A stretch of 64,000 nucleotides of DNA from Paractinoplanes deccanensis (GTDB lineage Bacteria; Actinomycetota; Actinomycetes; Mycobacteriales; Micromonosporaceae): assembly GCF_016862115.1 (NCBI RefSeq), contig NZ_BOMI01000148.1, positions 61,208-125,207 on the forward strand, in the 5' to 3' direction. Shown here in pieces: positions 34,872-43,226 of this stretch; position 1 is the stretch's first letter, and every line of letters starts with the position of its first letter. Position numbers and translations under genes: made by a program. Under the pieces are notes generated by a model. The model searched no databases and was not told the origin of the DNA. It saw nothing but the letters and a program-made list of their open reading frames with translations.

Positions 34872-36662
34872 CTAAAGAAGCCTGGCCAGAAGCAGAGCGA
34901 TGTCGTCGTTCCGGCGTGGGGCCGCGTTGATCAGGCTGGTGCAGAGGTCTTCGGCGGGGCGGCCGGCGCCGCCGCGAAGGACCGTGCAGAGGCGGGCGAT
35001 GCCCTCGTCGATCAGGTGGGCGGGATCTTCGACCAGGCCGTCGGTGTAGAGGACCAGCGTGGAGCCGGCGGGGACGCGGCGGCGGTGGGTGGTGCGCTGT
35101 TCGCGGGGGAGGAGGCCCAGCAAAGGCTCGGGCGACTCCCACCAGATCTCCACCTCGCCGTCGGGGAGCAGCAGCAGCGGCGGGGGATGGCCGGCGTTGG
35201 CGAAGGAGACCAGGTAGTCGTCGCCGTCGCGGCGCAGGCGGGCGAGGACGGCGGTCGCGGCGGCGGGCACGTTGAGGCCGCGCAACGCCCGGTCGAGCTG
35301 GCCGAGCAGGGGGCCGGGGGCGTCGGTGCGGCCGTACGCGTCGCCGCGCACGAGGTTGCGGACCTGGCCCATGGTGGCGGCGGCCTCGATGTCGTGGCCG
35401 GAGACGTCGCCGACCGCGAGCATGAGGCTGCCGTCGGGCTGGGCGAACGCGTCGTACCAGTCGCCGCCGACCTCCGCGCCCGCCTCGGCCGGCAGGTAGC
35501 GGCCGTGCAGGTCGACACCGTCCACCTTGGGCAGATCGGGCAGCATGCTCTGTTGCAGGACCTCGGCGACGTGCCGTTGGTGGCCGTAGAGCCGGCTGTT
35601 GTCCACGGCCATGCCGGCGCGGCGGCCCACCTCGGCGGCGGTGTGCTCCTCGGCGTCGGTGAACGGTGTGCCGTTGTTGGCGAGGACCACGACGCCGAGC
35701 ACGCCCTTGGTCACCGGCGCGGTGATCGGCGCGACGAGCAGGTGCGAGCAGCCCATCGAGGCGGCGGTCTCGGCCAGCGTCGGCGCGTGCCTGTGCAGCA
35801 GCCCGGCGCCGGTGATCTCACGCCGGATCGGGCGGCCGGTGCGCTGCACCGCCACGATCAGGGGCTTCAGGTCGGCCTTGCGGGCGAGCTCGGTGAGCTG
35901 CTGGGCCTTTTCGGCGTACGCCGGATCGTGGTGCGCCGCGGACATGTGCCGGATCGCGCCGGACGGCTCGGCGAGCGTGATGAAGCACCAGTCGGCGAGC
36001 CGGCCCGCGACGAGCTGGCCGAGCGCGTTCAGCGCGGCGTCGATGTCCATGGTCGCCGCGAGCGCCTCGGTCAGCTCGCCGAGCAGGATGAGCTGGTCGT
36101 GCGCCGACTCGGCATGCCGCCGCGCCTCGTCCGCGATCTCCCGCGCGATGCGCAGCCGCAGCTCGGAGGAGCAGACCTCGCCCAACTCGATGAGAAGCGC
36201 GATCTCGCTCTCGGTCCACCGGCGCCGCTCCCGGTCCATCACCGCGAGCGTGCCGAGCACCAGCCCGTCCGAGTCGGTGAGCGGCACCCCCGCGAACGCC
36301 ACAGCACCCAGGTCGCGAATGGACAGATTGTCCCGCATGCGCGGATCATCCCGTACGTCCGGGACGACCAGCACCTCGCCGGCCTCGACCACATGCCGGC
36401 TGAGCGAATGGGCCAGCCCCATCTCGCGCGCTTCCCCGAACGGCGCCGGCAGACCCACCTGCCCCGGCAGATGCTGCCGATCCGCACCCAGCACCGTGAC
36501 AAGAGCCACAGGCGCGTCGATCAGCCGCTCGACAATCCCGGCAATGCGGTCGAACGCCGGATCGGCCCCCGACCCGAGCCCCAGCCGCGCCACCGCACGC
36601 AGGCGCGCGGGATCAGTGATCACCCCGCTTCCCGCGCCCTCGGTCACGTCTTCGCGCAGCAC
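34872..36662 (-). CDS. GAF-GAF-PP2C (SpoIIE-type) phosphatase
   Basis: The product is 596 aa, with a GTG start. Residues about 25-175 and 200-355 are two GAF sensor domains. A linker with VAEVLQQSMLPDLPKVDGVD leads into a PP2C/SpoIIE domain containing AEVGGDWYDAFAQPDGSL, LAVGDVSGHDIEAAATM and LYTDGLVEDP, with C-terminal RNDDIALLLARL. Metal-binding aspartates are present. Such proteins dephosphorylate anti-sigma antagonists in actinobacteria. No partner is next to it. Confidence 0.9.
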   Translation of the reverse strand: MLREDVTEGAGSGVITDPARLRAVARLGLGSGADPAFDRIAGIVERLIDAPVALVTVLGADRQHLPGQVGLPAPFGEAREMGLAHSLSRHVVEAGEVLVVPDVRDDPRMRDNLSIRDLGAVAFAGVPLTDSDGLVLGTLAVMDRERRRWTESEIALLIELGEVCSSELRLRIAREIADEARRHAESAHDQLILLGELTEALAATMDIDAALNALGQLVAGRLADWCFITLAEPSGAIRHMSAAHHDPAYAEKAQQLTELARKADLKPLIVAVQRTGRPIRREITGAGLLHRHAPTLAETAASMGCSHLLVAPITAPVTKGVLGVVVLANNGTPFTDAEEHTAAEVGRRAGMAVDNSRLYGHQRHVAEVLQQSMLPDLPKVDGVDLHGRYLPAEAGAEVGGDWYDAFAQPDGSLMLAVGDVSGHDIEAAATMGQVRNLVRGDAYGRTDAPGPLLGQLDRALRGLNVPAAATAVLARLRRDGDDYLVSFANAGHPPPLLLLPDGEVEIWWESPEPLLGLLPREQRTTHRRRVPAGSTLVLYTDGLVEDPAHLIDEGIARLCTVLRGGAGRPAEDLCTSLINAAPRRNDDIALLLARLL

Positions 36663-37498
36663 ACTCGCTCCTGGGCAGGACCGCCGCTCACCAGCAGGTC
36701 GGACCTGTCAGGCTACCGGGGCGTGCGGGCAGTCAACGACCTTCGCGACCCTCCTCCCGCATCCCGCGACAATCCCCATCCCGCCACGCGCGGGTGGGTC
36801 GCCGCGTCCCGAGCCACCGCCTGCCGAGCCACCGCATGCCGAGTTGCCGCCTGCCGAGCCGTGGGCCGTCGGGTTGCCGCCTGCCTGCTGCCGGCCACCG
36901 CCTGCCGAGTTGCCGCCTGCCGAGCCGCTGGCCGTCGGGTTGCCCCCTGCCTGCTGCCGGCCGCCGCCTGCCGGCCGCCGTTCGCCGTCCGCCGGGCCGC
37001 TGTCCGTTGGGCGCCGGGCCGCTGTCCGCCGTATGGCGTGCCTGGCGATCCGGGCGGTTGGGTGGTGGGCAGGTTGGCTGCCGACCCGGTCCGCGTGGTC
37101 GAGCGGGACAAGTGGCTACCGACGGTTGTGGGGCAGGCAGAAGGGGATGGTGGGCGGGGCCGCTGACGGTACTTGGAGCGGCCAGGGGGCGACGGGCCAT
37201 GGCGATCGGCGATTGGGGTGGGGACGGGGCGATGGGTGGTGGCGGGGTGATTGTTTGGGCGGGGCGGAAGGGGCGAACGGTGAGGCCGGTAGCGAATAGG
37301 CGGCGGGGCGGAAGGCGGGGACGGGTGGGCGGTGATGTTGGGCGGGGCGGAAGGCGGCGAAGGGTGAGGCCGGCTGCGATTGTGCGGCCGGGCGAAGGTG
37401 CGATGGGCGGGGTGGCTGGCGGTTGGGGCGGCCGCTCAATTGCCGGCCACCCCTCGTCCGGGCTGGGGGCGGCGTCGCGCTTGTGTGGGTGGCTGGTG
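36663..37498. other. Long gene-poor, low-complexity interval
   Basis: No gene is supported in these 836 bp. ORFs on both strands translate to repetitive Pro/Ala/Arg or Gly/Arg text. A 66-bp tandem repeat sits at 36838-36962. Between 37260 and 37370 there are three spaced copies of GGCGGGGCGGAAG with a following GGTGAGG. The promoter of the GTG at 36662 should be in the left part. Confidence 0.6.
36838..36962. repeat. 66-bp tandem repeat, about 1.9 copies
   Basis: Copies start at 36838 and 36904, each beginning GCCGAGTTGCCGCCTGCCGA. They match except for about three bases over 59. This is a simple GC-rich minisatellite in non-coding DNA. Confidence 0.75.
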
Positions 37499-38173
37499 TC
37501 AGGGGGTCGGGGCGGGGGTGTCGGCCGTGGTGAGGTTGGCGTCGGCGGCCACGGGGGCCCAGTGCTTCGCCCAGGTTTCGCGGACGGTTTCGAAGGCTGC
37601 GTCGTCCAGGCCGAAGGTGGAGACGGTCACCTCGAAGCGGGCCGCGGACGGGCTGTCCAGGGGCACCCGGCCGGCGACCACGACCAGGTGGCCGTCGGGG
37701 TCGACGGTCCAGGCGACGCGCGGGCCGAACCGGTGCCACTCGCCGGTGGCCAGCGACAAGGCCTGCTTGCCTGTGGTCTCGCCGGTCAGGTAGACCGTGC
37801 GCCGCCGGCCCTTGGGGCGTTCGCGGAGCAGGAACGACAGCTGGATCAGGAACGCGCGCCATCCCTCCTCGATCGCGTCGTAGACGTCCGGGCCGTCCGC
37901 GCCGGAACCCTCGCGCGCCACGCGGATGCGTGCCTGGTCGTCGTCGCCGTCGACCTCCAAAGTGGAGCCGTCGGCCCATCCCATGCGCTCCGGCGCCCAG
38001 AGCGTCGCCTCGTCGACGAAGATCTGGCGGATCTCCGCCTCGAGCCCGTCGTAGTCCCACCCGAACCACTGATGGAGCACCTCCGGCTGGGTGACTGCCT
38101 CCCAGACCTGGTCGCGCCCCACCGGTACGGAGATCTCCACGTCGTACGGCTTGAGCGCGCGTCGATCCGTCAT
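37499..38173 (-). CDS. SRPBCC/AHSA1-like protein
   Basis: The product is 224 aa. The start reads YDVEISVPVGRDQVWEAVTQ and QWFGWDYDGLEAEI, a START-like ligand-binding fold (AHSA1 type). A second SRPBCC-like part is seen in the C-terminal half (VDPDGHLVVVAGRVPLD). It may bind a hydrophobic ligand. ATG 38173 is used. It is 164 bp downstream of the prim-pol gene. Confidence 0.7.
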   Translation of the reverse strand: MTDRRALKPYDVEISVPVGRDQVWEAVTQPEVLHQWFGWDYDGLEAEIRQIFVDEATLWAPERMGWADGSTLEVDGDDDQARIRVAREGSGADGPDVYDAIEEGWRAFLIQLSFLLRERPKGRRRTVYLTGETTGKQALSLATGEWHRFGPRVAWTVDPDGHLVVVAGRVPLDSPSAARFEVTVSTFGLDDAAFETVRETWAKHWAPVAADANLTTADTPAPTP

Positions 38174-38336
38174 GCCAAACCCCCGGCTGTAGTCATGTCG
38201 GTCATGCCCCCATCTTTGGGGTGAAGAGCCGATCACGCCAAGCGGCAGCCGGATGCGGGCGGTGAACGGTCGACGACGATCGGCGACCGGACGAAAGCGG
38301 TCCCGGACGCTCCCGGGCGCGGAGCCGGTGGAGGGG

Positions 38337-39212
38337 TCAGGCCGCTCGGTGGGTGGGGTCGGGGGTGAAGGGGGCTCGGCGGCCGGCGGACATGCCCGAG
38401 CGGATGGTGCGGCGGGTCTCGGCGCGGCCCAGGCCGGCGAACTGGGCGGCCGCCTCCAGGGACTGGGCTGCCTCTCGGGGATCCAGCAAGGCGGCTGCGG
38501 CCAGGCGGCCCAGGGCGAAGGCGGCACGGTTGAGAGTGTCGTTGCGGGTGCCCTTGGGGGCGCGGGCCACGCGGTCGGTCTCGGCGGTCAGCACTGCCTG
38601 GGCGTAGCGCTCGGGGTGGGCGATCGGGCGATGGAAGGGGACTGTGCGGGCGTCGGGGTTGCCGTGCCAAGGAGGATGCGGGCCCTCGATGAGCTCGCGC
38701 AGGGCCGGCGGGCCGCTGGGCAGGTCGTCGGTGGGGCGGTGCACCCAGCGGTAGTCGGCGCCGGTCGCGTGGCGGGAAGGCGGGGCCACGACGTAGCCGC
38801 CGCTGCCGCGCCAGTCGAGGCCGGGGAGCAGGCGGACCCGGTTGCCGAAACCGGTCGGCGAGAACCAGAAGTGCCAGCCGCCACTGCCGGTGCGCACCGC
38901 GGGACCCTCGGGCAAGGAGCCGCCGAGCACGTGACACAAGCCGTGCCAGCCCTCCTCGGAGTCGACGTCGGCGACATCCATCACGACTCCGGTGCGCAGG
39001 CCGACGTTGGCCGAGGGCCATCGGCGCCACCACGTCTCGATCAGGCGTGGGTCGGTGGTCGCCTCGGTGAGGCCGTGGCGCAGGCGAGGGTGCTTGCCGG
39101 GATGCTCGCATCGCTCTCCTCTGTCGCAGGAACAGCCGTCGGGGCCAGCCGTGTGCACCGGCAGGACGGGTATCCCGTGCCGGGCGTAGGCCAACGCGGC
39201 TGTCAGCAACAT
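38337..39212 (-). CDS. Bifunctional DNA primase/polymerase (prim-pol) domain protein
   Basis: The product is 291 aa. Residues 1-190 match the prim-pol fold: AYARHGIPVLPVHTAGPDG, then a Cys-rich SCDRGERCEHPGKHPRL, DVADVDSEEGWHGL with acidic catalytic residues, and TGSGGWHFWFSP. The C-terminal helical part (ALGRLAAAALLDPREAAQSL) is the typical tail. Such proteins are common on plasmids, phages and integrative elements. No integrase is nearby. A DnaA-box pair lies about 2.6 kb away. Confidence 0.85.
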   Translation of the reverse strand: MLLTAALAYARHGIPVLPVHTAGPDGCSCDRGERCEHPGKHPRLRHGLTEATTDPRLIETWWRRWPSANVGLRTGVVMDVADVDSEEGWHGLCHVLGGSLPEGPAVRTGSGGWHFWFSPTGFGNRVRLLPGLDWRGSGGYVVAPPSRHATGADYRWVHRPTDDLPSGPPALRELIEGPHPPWHGNPDARTVPFHRPIAHPERYAQAVLTAETDRVARAPKGTRNDTLNRAAFALGRLAAAALLDPREAAQSLEAAAQFAGLGRAETRRTIRSGMSAGRRAPFTPDPTHRAA

Positions 39213-39285
39213 TAGAACAAGCGTACGACAAAAATCGGCGCCGCAGGTGGCGGAGGCGTGCGGCGGGCGGGCGGTCGTCGGGGCT

Positions 39286-39376
39286 TTCGTTGCAGGACAG
39301 CCCGGCGGCCGCGGCAGGGAGGGTGACCACGACGCCGGCGTGGCTCGGTCTCACGGGAGCTTGCGGAACCCCGTAC
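39286..39376. repeat. Duplicated intergenic element, copy B
   Basis: About 91 bp matching copy A (34781-34870). It lies 7 bp after the stop of the minus-strand beta-family gene. On the minus strand the start can fold as ACGGG against CCCGT around GCAA, where copy A pairs GGGG with CCCC, so the stem appears kept despite base changes. Confidence 0.65.
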
Positions 39377-39383
39377 TTCCAAG

Positions 39384-40427
39384 TCAGCGCAACACAAGTG
39401 TCTGCAGGACGTGGGCGATGTGGTGGGAAGTGCTCCAGGACATCCAGCTGGCCGGGCTGCCGCCACCCCGGGCCGTGCGGGCTCGGCGGGCGAGCTCGGC
39501 GTCGCCCCAGGAGAAGCGGGCGCCGGTGGGTGGCCAGTGTGCCGAGGTGACGAGGGTGCGGCACAGGTCGTGGCATCGGTCGTCGCTGCGGCCGCCCCGG
39601 CGGGACCAGCGATAGATCCACCAGTTGTCCTCGTCGGTGTAGCGCAGGGTGGGCAGCTGGCGGTGTCGCTGCACGCCGAGGCGCCGGACGGGGGACGTGA
39701 CGCCGTAGTCGGCGTAGCCCACGCCCGGCTCGGCCAGCCGCTGCCAGACGCGGGCGTCGAGACGGCCGACGGTGACCGGGCGATCGGTGGGCAGATCGTC
39801 CAGATTGGGCGGCATGGCGCCGGACGCCACGCTGACCGAGCGCCACGGCATCGAGCGCGCCCACCGCAGCACCCGGCGGCACTGCTCCTCGAACCGGTCG
39901 GCGTGCGACACGCAGGCGGTCTCGGCGAGGTCGATGAGCAGGTCGACCTCCTCGGCCTGAAGGCCCGCGCCGCTCAGCATGCGGCCGGTGACCTCGTTCG
40001 CCTGGGCCGGGTTGGCGGCGTCGACATGGGGCTGGAGACGGAGCACGGCGCGTCCCAGGTGCATGCGCGCGGCCAGGCCGTGCGCCACCAGCCGGCGGCG
40101 GCTCTCGTGCGCCCGCAGGACCGGCAACATGGCCACGCCCAGGCCGGCCAGCTCCTCGGCGAGGTCGAGCGACGGGGTCGCGGGCGGCTCGGGAGCGGCT
40201 CTCTCGGGAACAGCGCTGAAGTCGACTGCGATGGCCCCGGTGCGCGGCGGCAATCTGCGCAGCAACGACGCGACCGCGGAGATCTCGTCGACCTCCAGGA
40301 TCGGCGTGACCCGGGCGGCGTCCTCGGCCGCCAGGTGGGTGAGCGCCGCCAGCTCGCCGCGGCGCGGGCGCAGGATCGGCCGGTAGACGCCGTCCTGCAT
40401 GGACCCCGCCGTAGTGAAGACCGCCAT
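39384..40427 (-). CDS. Beta family protein (phage T4 beta-protein-like)
   Basis: The product is 347 aa. The start YRPILRPRRGELAALTHLAA followed by VTPILEVDE matches the pattern of the beta/sce7725 family (PF14350-like). DLLIDLAETACVSHADRFEEQ and WWIYRWSRRGGRS continue it. The role is not established, but such genes often occur with phage-related or defence genes. It is 16 bp downstream of a helicase gene on the same strand, so the two likely form an operon. Confidence 0.75.
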   Translation of the reverse strand: MAVFTTAGSMQDGVYRPILRPRRGELAALTHLAAEDAARVTPILEVDEISAVASLLRRLPPRTGAIAVDFSAVPERAAPEPPATPSLDLAEELAGLGVAMLPVLRAHESRRRLVAHGLAARMHLGRAVLRLQPHVDAANPAQANEVTGRMLSGAGLQAEEVDLLIDLAETACVSHADRFEEQCRRVLRWARSMPWRSVSVASGAMPPNLDDLPTDRPVTVGRLDARVWQRLAEPGVGYADYGVTSPVRRLGVQRHRQLPTLRYTDEDNWWIYRWSRRGGRSDDRCHDLCRTLVTSAHWPPTGARFSWGDAELARRARTARGGGSPASWMSWSTSHHIAHVLQTLVLR

Positions 40428-40443
40428 TCACTTAAAGTAGCGG

Positions 40444-41766
40444 CTATTGTCGGCTAAGCGACACCGCTCGATGCAAATGTGCGAGGATCGCCTGATTTGC
40501 CTCCCAGCCGTCGGGGAACTTCACGGGAACGTTGAGGTGCACCGGCTCGGTCGACGGATGGGCGTCGAGCAGCTCGGCGATGCCCTCGCGGGCCACCACC
40601 ACGCACGCGTGCCGATGTCGCGACGTGAGCACGCAGAGGCGGCCCGACTCCAGGTGGAACGCGGTCGCGTCCTGCCGGCCGGAGAGCGGGTGCAGCACGA
40701 TCGTCAGGTCGTACTCCCGGCCCTGAAGCCTGTTGGCCGTGTCGACGGTGACCCCCGCCGCCTCGGCGGGCAGCAACGAGCGGATCACCGCGACCTGATC
40801 CCGGTGGGCCGCGCCGATGGCGATCCGGTCGGCGGTCAGCGGGCCGGTGCCCGACTCGGACGACGCGACAGCGTGGCGAGCCAGGGCCCGCACGGCCAGG
40901 GCGGCGCAGGCGGAGGCGGCCTCGGCATCGGTACGGACGGTGAAGCGCGCGGGCAGCTCGTGCAGGCCCCAGCCGGTCTCGGCGGCCACGTCGAGCACCT
41001 CGTCGAGCGGCTCGGTGGCGCCCCGGCTGAAGGCGAGGCTGCGGTCGCCCGGCCCGGTGCCCGACCGGAAGCCGGTGAACGGATAGAAGGCCTCGGCGAC
41101 GACCGGGGCAGCGGTGTGCGGCAGCCGCCAGGACACGGGCAGGCGGTGCACCGGCAGGTCGGGGTTGTGCCGCAGCAGCACGGCGACGGCGCTCTGCATC
41201 GGGTCCCAGGAGAGGCCGGTCCAGCGGTCGACCTCGACGGTGGAGAACGGGTCGAGCTGGCCCGGGTCGCCCACGAACAGGGCGCGCAAGAAGCGGGGAG
41301 CGACGCGGAGCAGGGCGTCGGAACGCATCTGGTACGCCTCGTCGACGATCGCCCACGGCCAGGAGCCCTCGGTGACGGTGGCCCACTTCGCCGCCGTGCC
41401 GATGGTGACGGCGGGCGAGCCCAGCTCGGCGACCTTGGCACCGACCCGGCACCGCGGATGATCGCGAACCCGGTCGGTGGGCTCGTAGTCGACAGCGGAC
41501 AGCCGGCCGACCGCGACCTCGGGCGAGCGGGCGCCGAGCCGGGCGATGAGGTCGTCGACCTGTTCGTTGGTCTGGGCGACGATCATCAAGGGCTCGCCGC
41601 TCGCGGCCAGCTCGCCGGCCGCGCGCACCACAAGAGTCGACTTGCCGGCGCCGGGCGGGGAGTCGACGACCACGCCGCGATGGTCGCCCTCGCGCAGGTC
41701 ACGCAGCACGGCGTCGATGACACGGGCGGCCTCGGCGGCCGGGCTCAGGGGCTGGTGCGCAGTCAC
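40444..41766 (-). CDS. SF1-type ATPase/helicase
   Basis: The product is 440 aa from GTG 41766. Motif I is DSPPGAGKSTLVV (36-43), motif II is AIVDEAYQM, motif III is LFVGDPGQLDPF. Motif V includes ANRLQGREYDLTIVLHP, and motif VI includes LTSRHRHACVVVAR. It is short for a helicase and lacks a visible 1B/2B insertion. The in-frame extension up to 41994 is a run of PDTAR repeats from a minisatellite and is rejected. It likely acts with the beta-family protein. Confidence 0.8.
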   Translation of the reverse strand: MTAHQPLSPAAEAARVIDAVLRDLREGDHRGVVVDSPPGAGKSTLVVRAAGELAASGEPLMIVAQTNEQVDDLIARLGARSPEVAVGRLSAVDYEPTDRVRDHPRCRVGAKVAELGSPAVTIGTAAKWATVTEGSWPWAIVDEAYQMRSDALLRVAPRFLRALFVGDPGQLDPFSTVEVDRWTGLSWDPMQSAVAVLLRHNPDLPVHRLPVSWRLPHTAAPVVAEAFYPFTGFRSGTGPGDRSLAFSRGATEPLDEVLDVAAETGWGLHELPARFTVRTDAEAASACAALAVRALARHAVASSESGTGPLTADRIAIGAAHRDQVAVIRSLLPAEAAGVTVDTANRLQGREYDLTIVLHPLSGRQDATAFHLESGRLCVLTSRHRHACVVVAREGIAELLDAHPSTEPVHLNVPVKFPDGWEANQAILAHLHRAVSLSRQ

Positions 41767-41803
41767 CGGGGCACCGTAGCGCGGTCTTCGGGGTGGTCGG
41801 GGG

Positions 41804-41828
41804 TTATCCACAATCCGCGTTGTCCACA
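41804..41828 (+). promoter_or_regulatory. Pair of DnaA boxes
   Basis: TTATCCACA (41804-41812) and TTGTCCACA (41820-41828) are perfect DnaA-box sequences in the same orientation, 7 bp apart. They lie 37 bp upstream of the helicase GTG. They may control that gene through DnaA or be a remnant of a replication origin. Two boxes are too few for oriC. Confidence 0.6.
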
Positions 41829-41845
41829 GGGGGTGTGCGGCGGGT

Positions 41846-41914
41846 TCGGGGCGGGCTGTGTCGGGGCGGGCTGTGTCGGGGCGGGCTGTGTCGGGGCGGG
41901 CTGTGTCGGGGCGG
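41846..41914. repeat. 15-bp tandem repeat, 4.6 copies
   Basis: The unit TCGGGGCGGGCTGTG is repeated exactly four times (41846-41905) with a partial fifth. The 15-bp period preserves a reading frame (PDTAR on the minus strand), but no start or family supports translation. It is not a CRISPR since there are no spacers. Confidence 0.85.
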
Positions 41915-42277
41915 TGGCGCGGGTTCCGGCGGCCGCGGGGCCGATGTGGACGGTGAAGTGTCTTAGGTTTTGGGCCGTCCGGGGAAGCTGGCACTGACGG
42001 AAATCTGACAGCGGAGCAGTCGTGGATCGTCTAGCGCTCCGCCGCGTTCGGGAGGCCGTCGAGAGTTTCGCGGACCGTGATCTTCAAGTTGATCTCGGGG
42101 CCGGAAATGGGAGCGTTCACAAATCATCCGGGGTGCTCCGGGCCCTCACTTCGCGGCCGCGCGGTATCGCAGGTGAGGGCATTGTGGATCGTCACGGTAG
42201 GTGGATGTTTGCTTCTCCGTCACGGACTTGAAATATCTGAGTGATTCACTGTCCGTACCGGTCGAATAGCGAAGCCG

Positions 42278-42319
42278 ACATGCAACTTGCACGTGCGGTT
42301 CGCCGTGCAAGTTGCATGT
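42278..42319. repeat. Perfect 16-bp inverted repeat
   Basis: ACATGCAACTTGCACG (42278-42293) and its exact reverse complement (42304-42319) enclose 10 nt. No T-tract follows on either strand. It may be an operator, a structured RNA or an unusual terminator. It lies 175 bp before the gene at 42495. Confidence 0.75.
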
Positions 42320-42494
42320 TTCGCAAGGTTCCGACCTGCTGCTCCGTCGCCGTGGCAACGTTTTGATCGTCGCTCTCGATTTCATTCACGGGCGTTTTTG
42401 GGATCTAGTAAAGGGAACTCTTCCAGTCGATCACCGGAAGTGGAACTCTTCTAGCCAGCAGTAACGCCAGCGACACGGACGGTGGTGGTAACGA

Positions 42495-43163
42495 ATGCGC
42501 CCAGACGTTCTGGTCGGTCCGAGCGAGTGGGTGGTCGAGCAGTTCGGCGACAAGGTTGCCGGCGAGCTGTGGACCCGGGTGCCTGAGGCGTTGAGCACCG
42601 CGATCGATCGCGAGGTTCACGCGCACCCCGCCATGACGCAGACTACGGAACGAGTGCTCGCGAATCCGCGATGGCCGCTCCCTTACGAGGAGCTGGTGCT
42701 CTTCCTCGGCACGCTACCCGGCGCCGAGATCATCAGTGTCCCGAAGTCGGTCTATCAGCTCGTGGTCCTCAACGGGCACGTGGTCGTGCCGTGGTGCTAC
42801 GGGCAGTCAGCCCGCGACTCGATGCGCGACGCGCCGGTCGGCCGGTCGTTCGGCCGCCTCGCCCGTGAGCTCCTGCGCCGGTTCGGCCCGCCGTGGCGGC
42901 GGTCCCAGGCCGAGTCGCCCCTGCCGCTCGACGCCGTCGACGAGCGCGAGGTGGCCAAGATCTGCGCGGCGATCGCGAAGATCGACCCGAAGCCCGAGGT
43001 CGTCATCGCCGGCTACGCGGGCGCGCCCAACCTGGGCCTGCTCCGCGCCTGCCTCGGCGAGATCAAGTCGACCGACAACGGCTCGCTCAATTGGAGTCAC
43101 CTCGACGACCTGCCGCTGCCGCCTCCCGTGATCCCCCGCCCGCGCCGCATGCAGTTCCCCTGA
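42495..43163 (+). CDS. Hypothetical protein, 222 aa
   Basis: It starts MRPDVLVGPSEWVVEQFGDK. The middle reads ISVPKSVYQLVVLNGHVVVP and the C-terminal half VVIAGYAGAPNLGLLRACLG. I do not recognise a family. A long leader with an inverted repeat precedes it and a clear terminator follows, so it is a single-gene transcription unit. It has no signal peptide or membrane segment. Confidence 0.7.
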   Translation: MRPDVLVGPSEWVVEQFGDKVAGELWTRVPEALSTAIDREVHAHPAMTQTTERVLANPRWPLPYEELVLFLGTLPGAEIISVPKSVYQLVVLNGHVVVPWCYGQSARDSMRDAPVGRSFGRLARELLRRFGPPWRRSQAESPLPLDAVDEREVAKICAAIAKIDPKPEVVIAGYAGAPNLGLLRACLGEIKSTDNGSLNWSHLDDLPLPPPVIPRPRRMQFP

Positions 43164-43181
43164 CGCGGCCCGACAGCCTGT

Positions 43182-43209
43182 GAACGCCCCGGTCACCACC
43201 GGGGCGTTC
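43182..43209 (+). terminator. Intrinsic terminator
   Basis: A perfect 12-bp stem (GAACGCCCCGGT with its complement) closes a CACC loop and is followed by TCTATATAA. It ends the gene at 42495-43163, 18 bp after its stop. Confidence 0.85.
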
Positions 43210-43226
43210 TCTATATAACTGGGGTC

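Larger units (their letters stand above)
41767..42494. other. Long intergenic region with regulatory-looking structure
   Basis: These 728 bp hold two DnaA boxes (41804-41828), a 15-bp minisatellite (41846-41914) and a 16-bp inverted repeat (42278-42319). The part from 42050 has lower GC than its surroundings. A 69-codon GTG frame at 42022-42231 has a weak ribosome site and is not supported. Confidence 0.6.

Noticed and set aside
36794..38224. Plus-strand open frame of 476 codons
   Set aside because: Its translation follows the GC-rich repeats and then runs antisense to the SRPBCC gene; no family resemblance.
41846..41914. Possible CRISPR array
   Set aside because: The 15-bp units are directly adjacent with no spacers, so this is a minisatellite. 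No CRISPR array was seen elsewhere.
42022..42231. GTG-started 69-codon ORF
   Set aside because: Weak ribosome site, no recognisable family, and it lies in a leader region; it could be real but is not supported.
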